Assembly: GCA_031279965.1 (NCBI GenBank)
Contig: JAITHM010000002.1
Coordinates: forward strand, 1-8,353
Length of the DNA stretch: 8,353 nt
Origin: Spirochaetaceae bacterium
Lineage (GTDB): Bacteria; Spirochaetota; Spirochaetia; Treponematales; Breznakiellaceae
Direction of reading: 5' to 3'
Part shown: piece after piece, positions 1 through 5,543 of the stretch
How the letters are laid out: every line of letters starts with the position of its first letter
Position numbering within the stretch: position 1 is the first letter of the stretch
The notes under the pieces: generated by a model
Seen by the model: the letters and a program-made list of their open reading frames with translations, nothing else
Databases searched by the model: none
What the model was told of the DNA's origin: nothing
Made by a program: the position numbers and the translations under genes

Positions 1-933
1 AGTCCTGCGGCACAGGCGCAATGCGGCAGGCTGTGTTGCGGCCTCCGCGATAAGGCAGGTACCGCCATCACCCGTGCGGAGCGGGTCAAGATGGCGAAGA
101 TTCCAGAATTGCGGGTCGACAGAAACAATAAAATCAGCAGGGATTTTTGCTGTCTGAAGGAAACGTGCTGCCGTATCAACTGCGATGACAAGACATCGTT
201 CCCGGCAGGCATCAAGATAAGGCCTAAGTTCATCAAGCGAAGGCCCGGCGGCGAGAAGTAATACAGGAAAATTAAACTGATCAAAAAGGCTGTTTACACC
301 GGGAAAATCACGGATTGCTTCAAGATTCGCGCCAAGATTACGCACCCAGCGTTTGCCAAAACGCCGGAGTGTTGCCATGTTTACGGCGTCTTTATTGCGC
401 CAAAGTTCAATATGTTGGTCAACAGCAGTGTACCAGGCCGCATCGAGTTTTATGAGCGTTTGATTTCGAATAACAGCATGTACTTTTTGAACAGCCTCCA
501 GCGCGGCAAGTATTCCGCCATCATGACCGCCCAGCACAACTATGGTCTTACCCGAAGTAAATACGTACCGTAAATCGCGTGTTTCAAGAGCTTTGCGCAG
601 GATGGCAGGTCGTTTTTCTACAATAATAAGCCTGCGGCCAGATTCAAGCTCAAGAACTGCTTCTGCAGCATAGCCTAATCCAAAACCCAAAAGCACAATA
701 GCGCCTTCTGAGCTGCCTGCTGCTTTAAGTTCTCCTTCCACAAGCCTCTTTGCTTCGCGCAACGGATTTCGTGCTGAATGGATAAGCTGCCCTTCTACGG
801 TAAGCGTCGGCGCTCCGTTCAGACTGCTTTCAGAAACAAAAATTGAAGGAAGAGATAACGGATTTTCAGCCTCAAGAACCTGTGCGAGTGCTTCATAATG
901 GGTGCGAAGAACGGCAAGATTAGTCTGAAACAT
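1..933 (-). CDS. Motility-associated factor, DUF115 / MptE-like family (C-terminus beyond the window)
   Basis: The reverse strand is open from an ATG at 933 to the left edge, giving 311 residues with no stop, so the gene is cut at its 3' end. I recognise the DUF115 family (6-hydroxymethylpterin pyrophosphokinase MptE-like). In flagellated bacteria its members are called motility-associated factors and are linked to flagellin glycosylation with nonulosonic acids. Visible marks are a Rossmann-like GFGLGYAAE near residues 83-91, the nucleotide-binding-type segment VLLLAAGPSLDEL at about 224-236, VIAVDTAARF at about 249-258, and DFIVSVDPQ at about 267-275. There is no signal peptide or membrane segment, so it should be cytoplasmic. 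Its ATG shares one base with the rnc stop (TGATG, 931-935) and has no clear Shine-Dalgarno sequence, so translation is probably coupled to rnc. Family assignment is fairly sure; the exact transferase role is inferred from the family. Confidence 0.85.
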   Translation of the reverse strand, partial: MFQTNLAVLRTHYEALAQVLEAENPLSLPSIFVSESSLNGAPTLTVEGQLIHSARNPLREAKRLVEGELKAAGSSEGAIVLLGFGLGYAAEAVLELESGRRLIIVEKRPAILRKALETRDLRYVFTSGKTIVVLGGHDGGILAALEAVQKVHAVIRNQTLIKLDAAWYTAVDQHIELWRNKDAVNMATLRRFGKRWVRNLGANLEAIRDFPGVNSLFDQFNFPVLLLAAGPSLDELRPYLDACRERCLVIAVDTAARFLQTAKIPADFIVSVDPQFWNLRHLDPLRTGDGGTCLIAEAATQPAALRLCRRT

Positions 934-1670
934 CAAAGTGTTTTCAAAGACTCAAGGGCAAGTTTAGCCGCCTCCTGCTCGGCAGCTTTCTTGTTCTTGC
1001 CCATACCAGGGCCGAAAACTTTGCCGGCAACAGTAACTTCACTCCAAAAATAACGTTCATGTTCGGGACCGCTCCGTTTTATTAAACGGTATTTGGGATA
1101 AACATGAAAGCACCGCTGGCATTCTTCCTGAAAAAGTGATTTATAGTCCTGAAACCCTCGTTTTTCTTGGACTCGTTCGATTTCAGGCGCAATGCAGCGT
1201 TTAATAAATTCAAAAGCGGCATTATAGCCAGCATCAAGGTAAAGAGCGCCAAAAAGCGCCTCAAGGGCATCAGCAAGTAAGGCTTTTTTGGTCCTCCCAC
1301 CGGACAGTTCTTCGCCATGCCCCAGGATTAACAGTGTGTCAATCTGAAGTTCGCGGGCAATTCCCGATAGAGTCTCCGAAGACACGACTATTGACTTTAT
1401 TTTGGCAAGTTCTCCTTCGGTGCGCCCCGGCTGATCCTGGTAGAGAAGGGTTGCCGTAACCGCTCCAAGTACCGCATCTCCCAGAAATTCAAGCCGCTCA
1501 TTGTTCTGTTTATTACGTGAAGATACCCCTATTTCATTTGAAATAGAACGATGAATAAACGCCAAATGTAATAAACGGCTGTTTCTAAATTTGATACCGC
1601 ATGCCTTCTGGAATGCGGTAAGTTCACTTTTCCGTGCGCCGTCAATTTCTGGAAGATCGAGATCCTTCAT
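933..1670 (-). CDS. rnc: Ribonuclease III
   Basis: Cytoplasmic endonuclease for double-stranded RNA; in bacteria it processes the rRNA precursor and structured mRNAs. At 245 residues it has normal family length. The N-terminal RNase III domain (about 20-160) carries the signature NERLEFLGDAV at residues 57-67, with catalytic acids E58, E61 and D65, and a second acid pair, D134 and E137, in LADALEALFGALYLDAG. The C-terminal double-stranded RNA-binding domain (about 174-243) has DYKSLFQEECQ and ends with the typical GMGKNKKAAEQEAAKLAL at 222-239. All catalytic positions are intact, so it should be active. It begins 20 bp after the acpP stop with only a weak ribosome binding site, and its TGA overlaps the ATG of the next gene. 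Placement behind acpP is common across bacteria. Confidence 0.97.
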   Translation of the reverse strand: MKDLDLPEIDGARKSELTAFQKACGIKFRNSRLLHLAFIHRSISNEIGVSSRNKQNNERLEFLGDAVLGAVTATLLYQDQPGRTEGELAKIKSIVVSSETLSGIARELQIDTLLILGHGEELSGGRTKKALLADALEALFGALYLDAGYNAAFEFIKRCIAPEIERVQEKRGFQDYKSLFQEECQRCFHVYPKYRLIKRSGPEHERYFWSEVTVAGKVFGPGMGKNKKAAEQEAAKLALESLKTL

Positions 1671-1690
1671 GCGTACTTAAAGAACGCCAG

Positions 1691-1927
1691 TTATTTCTGC
1701 TGAGATTTAATGTAATCGTAAGCGTCACGAACAGTCTCAAACTGGGAAGCTTCAGTATCGGGAATTTTGACGCCTGTTTCTTCTTCAATAGCATACACAA
1801 GCTCGTAAGTATCCAGACTGTCAGCGCCTAAATCCTGACGAAACGATGCGTCAAGCGTGATTTTATCCGCATCAATTTCCAGGCTGCTCGCAATGAGTTT
1901 TTTCATTTTTTCAAACAATTCATCCAT
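1691..1927 (-). CDS. acpP: Acyl carrier protein
   Basis: Small acidic cytoplasmic protein of 78 residues that carries growing acyl chains on a phosphopantetheine arm in type II fatty acid synthesis. The attachment site is the DSL motif in LGADSLDTYEL, with S37 as the modified serine. The surrounding sequence is the standard four-helix ACP pattern, including the EEETGVKIPD segment of helix III at about 48-57. The start is well supported: AAGGAG lies 7 bases before the ATG. It sits between rpmF (29 bp upstream) and rnc (20 bp downstream) on the same strand. No fatty-acid synthesis enzyme is encoded next to it here, so its partners must lie elsewhere. Confidence 0.97.
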   Translation of the reverse strand: MDELFEKMKKLIASSLEIDADKITLDASFRQDLGADSLDTYELVYAIEEETGVKIPDTEASQFETVRDAYDYIKSQQK

Positions 1928-1934
1928 ATTTTGT

Positions 1935-1940
1935 CTCCTT
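1935..1940 (-). promoter_or_regulatory. Ribosome binding site of acpP
   Basis: On the minus strand this reads AAGGAG, a near-complete match to the anti-Shine-Dalgarno sequence, 7 bases before the acpP ATG. It is the strongest such site in the operon, which fits the high expression expected of an acyl carrier protein. Confidence 0.85.
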
Positions 1941-1956
1941 AGAATAGTATTTTAAG

Positions 1957-2136
1957 TTATTTTGGGGTAATAACTTGTTTGCCGTGGTAAAATCCGCATT
2001 TTGGACATACTCTGTGTAACAAAATTTTATTACCACAGCTTGAACATTCAATCATCTTCGGCGCAGTCAACTTCATATTAATATGCTGTCTGCGGCTTGT
2101 CCGTGCCTTAGACGTTTTTGATCTTGGAACTGCCAT
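1957..2136 (-). CDS. rpmF: 50S ribosomal protein L32
   Basis: A 59-residue basic protein read from the reverse strand. The start MAVPRSKTSKARTSRRQH is the classic L32 N-terminus. The rest has a zinc-ribbon arrangement of four cysteines as two CxxC pairs: C31/C34 (CSSC) and C44/C47 (CPKC), followed by GFYHGKQVI. It is therefore the zinc-binding (C+) form of L32. It is a structural protein of the large ribosomal subunit. It is the first gene of the run rpmF-acpP-rnc-maf, has its own promoter just upstream, and a GAAGAGG ribosome binding site 6 bases before the ATG. In many bacteria rpmF also heads a fatty-acid gene cluster; here only acpP of that set remains. Confidence 0.96.
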   Translation of the reverse strand: MAVPRSKTSKARTSRRQHINMKLTAPKMIECSSCGNKILLHRVCPKCGFYHGKQVITPK

Positions 2137-2142
2137 AAAAAA

Positions 2143-2149
2143 CCTCTTC
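2143..2149 (-). promoter_or_regulatory. Ribosome binding site of rpmF
   Basis: The minus strand reads GAAGAGG followed by six T residues and then the ATG of rpmF. Spacing and sequence are good for a Shine-Dalgarno element and fix the start of this short gene. Confidence 0.75.
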
Positions 2150-2164
2150 TTTGAAAGTTGCCTT

Positions 2165-2194
2165 ATTTTAATATGGCTTGATTTTTTTCGTCAA
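2165..2194 (-). promoter_or_regulatory. Predicted sigma-70-type promoter for rpmF-acpP-rnc-maf
   Basis: On the minus strand there is TTGACG (2194-2189, five of six matches to the -35 consensus), an 18-base AT-rich spacer containing A7, and TAAAAT (2170-2165, five of six matches to the -10 consensus). Transcription would start near 2158, about 20 bases before the rpmF ATG. The -35 box overlaps the ddl TGA stop (2193-2191), so the promoter partly lies in the ddl coding sequence. It would let the ribosomal/ACP operon be expressed independently of ddl, although read-through from ddl is possible because no convincing terminator lies between them. Confidence 0.65.
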
Positions 2195-3294
2195 GTCATG
2201 CTGAGCGGCAGGCTGGCAGTTCTGCTGCAAGCGCCGGCGCGGGATAAGGCTGTTTCAATAAGGCGGGTGATAAGTTCCGTGTAATGTATGCCGCTTGCGT
2301 CCAGCAGCTTGGGATACATGCTGATTTTGGTAAACCCGGGCATGGTATTAATTTCGTTGACCAAAATCTTATTGTCTGCGGTAACAAAGAAGTCCACGCG
2401 GGAAAGTCCTTCGCAGAGAAGAAGCTGAAACGTTTTAAGAGCAAGGCTTTGAATGTGTGCTGTCAGATCCTTGTCAAGTCGAGCAGGTATATCAAGCACG
2501 GCGCCGTTTGCATCAAGATATTTCGCGTCGTACGAATAGAATTCATGGGTTGATTTGATTTCGCCAGGAACCGATGCAAGTGGCGTATCTCCATCAAGAA
2601 TGGCGCATTCAATCTCACGCCCTTCAATATGCTCTTCTAAAATAATTTTAGCGTCATACTGAAATGCCAGAGCAAGTGCTTTGTCCCACTCGTTTTTTGC
2701 GTGAACTTTTGATACTCCAATAGATGATCCCATATTTGCCGGTTTAACCCAGAGCGGCGTCCCGAGACGGGCGGCAGCTTCTTCATAAGAAGGGGCTTTT
2801 TCGTAAGCATTGAACGCCCAAAACGCCCCAACAGGCACACCGCCATCCCGTAAAATACGCTTCATAATATCTTTGTCCATCCCTGCGGCAGAACCAAGAA
2901 TACCTGATCCTACAAAAGGAATATTCATCAGTTTTAAAAGCCCCTGCACGGTGCCATCTTCGCCAAAGGGGCCGTGCAGTATCGGAAAAACAATATCAAT
3001 TTTTAGAGGTTGTGGAATTTCACCCTCGCGGCATAGAATCAATGAACGGGAATTGGGGGCGAAAGCTAATTGCGTTCCCGCGCTGTTCAGTTTGATTTCT
3101 GCCTGTCCATTATTGACAGCAAGGAAATTTTCAGGATTTTGAAGCAGCCACCGGCCATTTTTATCAATGCCGATAAGCTCAGGTTCAAATTTTTCTCTGT
3201 CAAGAGCGTCAACTACGTTTTTTGCCGATTGCAGTGAAACTTCATGTTCTGCTGAAACTCCGCCGCACAGGATGCCTACCCGAATCTTCTTCAT
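2191..3294 (-). CDS. ddl: D-alanine--D-alanine ligase
   Basis: Cytoplasmic ATP-grasp enzyme that joins two D-alanines to make the terminal dipeptide of the peptidoglycan precursor. Length is 367 residues, usual for the longer Ddl group. The order of motifs is complete: GGVSAEHEVSLQSA at 11-24, HGPFGEDGT at 107-115, the ATP-binding KPANMGSSIGVSKV at 184-197, EEHIEGREIE at 220-229, a tyrosine-containing FYSYDAKY at 252-259, RVDFFV at 299-304, and the metal-binding NEINTMPGFT at 313-322. A tyrosine-bearing loop instead of the histidine loop of VanA-type enzymes points to D-Ala-D-Ala and not D-Ala-D-Lac. The last 15 or so residues form a tail past the conserved domain, and the stop codon overlaps the rpmF promoter. 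The ribosome binding site is weak (AGAG). The gene is divergent from recJ. Confidence 0.96.
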   Translation of the reverse strand: MKKIRVGILCGGVSAEHEVSLQSAKNVVDALDREKFEPELIGIDKNGRWLLQNPENFLAVNNGQAEIKLNSAGTQLAFAPNSRSLILCREGEIPQPLKIDIVFPILHGPFGEDGTVQGLLKLMNIPFVGSGILGSAAGMDKDIMKRILRDGGVPVGAFWAFNAYEKAPSYEEAAARLGTPLWVKPANMGSSIGVSKVHAKNEWDKALALAFQYDAKIILEEHIEGREIECAILDGDTPLASVPGEIKSTHEFYSYDAKYLDANGAVLDIPARLDKDLTAHIQSLALKTFQLLLCEGLSRVDFFVTADNKILVNEINTMPGFTKISMYPKLLDASGIHYTELITRLIETALSRAGACSRTASLPLSMT

Positions 3295-3300
3295 AAAGCT

Positions 3301-3329
3301 ACTCTATAAAACAACCCACTTCCCGTCAA
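3301..3329 (-). promoter_or_regulatory. Candidate ddl promoter
   Basis: The minus strand has TTGACG (3329-3324), a 17-base spacer, and TAGAGT (3306-3301, four of six to the -10 consensus). If used, transcription would begin about at the ddl ATG, giving a very short or leaderless transcript, consistent with the poor Shine-Dalgarno sequence. The -10 match is modest, so this is a tentative call. An overlapping TATAGA gives only a 15-base spacer. Confidence 0.4.
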
Positions 3330-3341
3330 CCTGTTATTGAG

Positions 3342-3360
3342 TATAGAATAGAAGCGAGGG
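3342..3360 (+). promoter_or_regulatory. recJ ribosome binding site and possible -10 element
   Basis: GAGGG at 3356-3360 lies 6 bases before the TTG at 3367 and is the evidence for choosing this non-ATG start. TATAGAAT at 3342-3349 resembles a -10 box (TAGAAT, five of six), but no good -35 is seen at the right distance. The ribosome binding site is well supported; the promoter is not. Confidence 0.5.
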
Positions 3361-3366
3361 TTACAT

Positions 3367-5502
3367 TTGAAGTGGAATAAGAAAGATGCGCCGGCAGAAT
3401 TAGTCAAAGAGATTTCGGCGCGTTATGGTTGTGATTTAATTACAGCATCAATTTTAATTCGCAGGGGCATTACAACGCCTGAGGCGCTTCTCTATTTTCT
3501 GGAAAGTGACCGGCGTTATATGCGCAGTCCGTTTGTGCTGCCGGGAATGGAAGACGCTGTTGAGCGTATTCTTGCGGCAAAAGAGGAAGGGGAGCGTGTT
3601 CTGGTATTTGGCGACCGTGACACAGACGGCATTACCAGTATTGCGCTTTTGGCAGGTTTTTTGCAGCGGAATAATGTTGATGTTCGCTGGAAGCTCCCGC
3701 AGGGAGACGAGCCTTATGGACTTGCAATGGATGCTGTAGAAGAATTTGCCCGCGATTCAGGAACGCTGATTATCACGGTCGACTGCGGCATCTCAAATTT
3801 TAATGAGATTAAACGGGCAAACGAGCTTAATATTGATGTTATTGTTACTGACCATCATCGCCCCCATGAAATACTTCCCGATGCCTATACGATTGTAAAT
3901 CCCAAAGTTAAAACTGAGGGAGGAGTTGAGTATCCGTTTCAGGAACTTGCCGGATGCGGCGTCGCATATAAGCTTGTTTCGGCGCTTCGATTTGCGCTAA
4001 AGAGCAGTTTTTATGGGCATTCAATTTGCTTTATGAATGTTGAACCGGCTTCTGATGATACTTGGGTAATTGATATACTTAAAACGCGCAATCTTACCGT
4101 AATTGACCGGCTTACTGAAGTTATTGTACCGGGAACTGTTAGTGTTTCATCAACTCGCCTGCCTGCTTTTTTGGAAGGACAGCAGATTTTTGTATACGAT
4201 GCGGCACGGCAGAAAAATTTCTTGGAAAAGATTTTTGGACGCGGCGTTGAATTTGGCATGTTTGACTGTGCGGAGATCATTGCGCAAATGCTGCCGCAGA
4301 CTACAGGAAAAAGCCTTCTGCGCTTAAAAGAAGTATCACGTATAGCGCATTATACATCACAGCCATTGCGTGAAATAGATGTGCTGTTTAATCTTTTTGT
4401 GTCGTTTGTGCAAAAAAAAGAACAGCATCATATCAATGACGATGATGATGATATTCAGCTTGCCGCAATCGGTACTATTGCTGATCTTATGCCATTACAA
4501 GATGAAAACCGCATTATTGTACGAAGCGGTATTGCCGCGCTGCTTGCAAAAGCACGGCCTGGAATTTCTGATCTTCTTTATAAACAAAATCTTACTTCGC
4601 GTAATCTTTCATCCGTCGATATATCATGGCAGCTTACGCCGGTAATTAACGCAGCGGGACGTTTGGGCGAACCTGATATACCGGTAAAACTTCTTTTAAC
4701 ACAAGATCGTGTTGAACGCGAAAAACTGGTAACTAAAATCATTGAACTTAATGAACAGCGGCGCAGGCTTGCCGACTCGACATGGGATGAAAAAGTTTTG
4801 AAACGTGCCGAAGAAAACAGCGGGCGTTTTGCGGGGAAACTTGTTTTTGCCGATGGCAATGATATTAAGCGGGGAGTTACCGGAGTTATGGCCAACCGCC
4901 TTACCAATAAATATCATTTACCCGCGCTTATACTTGCATATAACGAAGATATTGCAACAGGATCAATGCGTTCAATGCGCGGCTATGATTTACAGGGCAT
5001 ACTTGATATGGGAAAAGATCTTTTTATTGATTCAGGCGGACATGATTATGCGGCAGGCTTCAGTCTTGCGCTTGATAAAGTTCCTGAATTTCTTGAGCGT
5101 CTTGAATCGTTTTCTTCGACAATTGAGCTTGTTGAGGAAAATGATATAATTGAAGTTGATGCAGAACTTCCCCTTCAATATCTAACGCCGGAAATACTTA
5201 AAGTTATTGATACATTGGAGCCGTTTGGCAAAGGACATCGTGATATTTATTTTATTGCCCACAGGCTGCTTATTGCTGATATTAGTTATGTTGGTAAAGT
5301 TGAATCAAAGCATGTAAAATTTATGCTGGATACCGGCAAATACAAATGGCCCGCACTGTACTGGGGCGGCGCGGACAGGGTAAGTGAAGAATTTAAAATA
5401 GGTGATGCGATAAGCGCTGTTTTTTCGGTTCGCAGAAATTTTTTTAACGGCATGGAAACACCACAAATGGTTATTGCCGATATTGAAAAAACAGGCAGCT
5501 GA
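3367..5502 (+). CDS. recJ: Single-stranded-DNA-specific exonuclease RecJ with a large internal insertion
   Basis: DHH-family nuclease that degrades single-stranded DNA 5' to 3' in recombination, mismatch and base-excision repair; cytoplasmic. Metal-binding motifs are all visible: DRDTDG at 83-88 (family usual: DYDADG), TVDCG with D139, TDHH at 161-164, and GTIADLMPL at 369-377 with D373. DHHA1 follows, with INAAGRL at 427-433, GSMRS at 532-536 and DSGGHDYAAG at 555-564. The C-terminal OB-type domain is about 590-711 (TLEPFGKGH at 616-624). At 711 residues it is about 130-150 longer than typical RecJ. The excess lies at about 216-352, inside the DHH domain, and is described as its own feature. 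The start is TTG behind GAGGG. It leads a plus-strand run with the M23 peptidase (41 bp gap) and the kinase. The RecJ assignment is firm. Confidence 0.95.
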   Translation: MKWNKKDAPAELVKEISARYGCDLITASILIRRGITTPEALLYFLESDRRYMRSPFVLPGMEDAVERILAAKEEGERVLVFGDRDTDGITSIALLAGFLQRNNVDVRWKLPQGDEPYGLAMDAVEEFARDSGTLIITVDCGISNFNEIKRANELNIDVIVTDHHRPHEILPDAYTIVNPKVKTEGGVEYPFQELAGCGVAYKLVSALRFALKSSFYGHSICFMNVEPASDDTWVIDILKTRNLTVIDRLTEVIVPGTVSVSSTRLPAFLEGQQIFVYDAARQKNFLEKIFGRGVEFGMFDCAEIIAQMLPQTTGKSLLRLKEVSRIAHYTSQPLREIDVLFNLFVSFVQKKEQHHINDDDDDIQLAAIGTIADLMPLQDENRIIVRSGIAALLAKARPGISDLLYKQNLTSRNLSSVDISWQLTPVINAAGRLGEPDIPVKLLLTQDRVEREKLVTKIIELNEQRRRLADSTWDEKVLKRAEENSGRFAGKLVFADGNDIKRGVTGVMANRLTNKYHLPALILAYNEDIATGSMRSMRGYDLQGILDMGKDLFIDSGGHDYAAGFSLALDKVPEFLERLESFSSTIELVEENDIIEVDAELPLQYLTPEILKVIDTLEPFGKGHRDIYFIAHRLLIADISYVGKVESKHVKFMLDTGKYKWPALYWGGADRVSEEFKIGDAISAVFSVRRNFFNGMETPQMVIADIEKTGS
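4012..4422 (+). other. DnaQ-like (DEDD exonuclease fold) insertion within RecJ, apparently degenerate
   Basis: This encodes RecJ residues about 216-352, between AGCGVAYKL and IQLAAIGTIADL, where ordinary RecJ proteins have only a short link. By eye the block follows a DnaQ/RNase T pattern. ICFMNVEP (220-227) stands where the first strand with DxE is expected. TVIDRLTEVIVPG (244-256) resembles the following strand and its NPG turn. VYDAARQKNFL (276-286) stands in place of the HNAxFDxxFL motif. MFDCAEIIAQMLP (298-310) resembles the DTLxLARRLLP helix, and KSLLRL (315-320) the SLDAL helix. The final REIDVLFNLF (335-344) lies at the HxAxxDAxxT position. Key acids are changed: Asp to Asn224, Asp to Gln282, and Asp to Glu336 or shifted. 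The usual segment before motif II is shortened. The fold is an inference from pattern, not from a profile search. Confidence 0.6.
4438..4452 (+). repeat. Short GAY/GAT codon repeat encoding five aspartates in RecJ
   Basis: One GAC and four GAT codons in a row give the D5 stretch of HHINDDDDDIQ (residues 358-362). It lies just after the DnaQ-like insertion and before the AAIGTIADL motif, so it is probably a flexible acidic linker. The unit number could vary between strains by slippage without changing frame. Confidence 0.6.
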
Positions 5503-5525
5503 GTTTTGCCGTATAACCATGACGA

Positions 5526-5541
5526 AACAGGTAGAACTGTT
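5526..5541 (+). other. Small inverted repeat before the M23 gene
   Basis: AACAG and CTGTT can pair as a 5-bp stem around the loop GTAGAA, ending 2 bases before the ATG. The only purine-rich candidate ribosome binding site (CAGG) is inside the stem. The stem is short and has no following T run, so it is not a terminator; an effect on translation is possible but unproven. Confidence 0.2.
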
Positions 5542-5543
5542 GT

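Noticed and set aside
2177..2195. CTTGA/TCAAG inverted repeat with an A/T-rich loop just after ddl, as a terminator
   Set aside because: The stem is only 5 bp, has no GC-rich core, no T run follows it on the ddl strand, and the sequence is better explained as the rpmF promoter.
2284..3142. Plus-strand open frames opposite ddl
   Set aside because: They are shadows of the ddl coding sequence, which has every expected motif in order.
4412..4419. A8 run in recJ as a programmed frameshift site
   Set aside because: The main frame continues through intact DHHA1 and OB domains, and the shifted frame gives no recognisable protein.
5483..5517. Promoter for the M23 gene (TTGAAA with TATAAC)
   Set aside because: The spacing between the two hexamers is about 23 bases, too long for a normal sigma-70 promoter.
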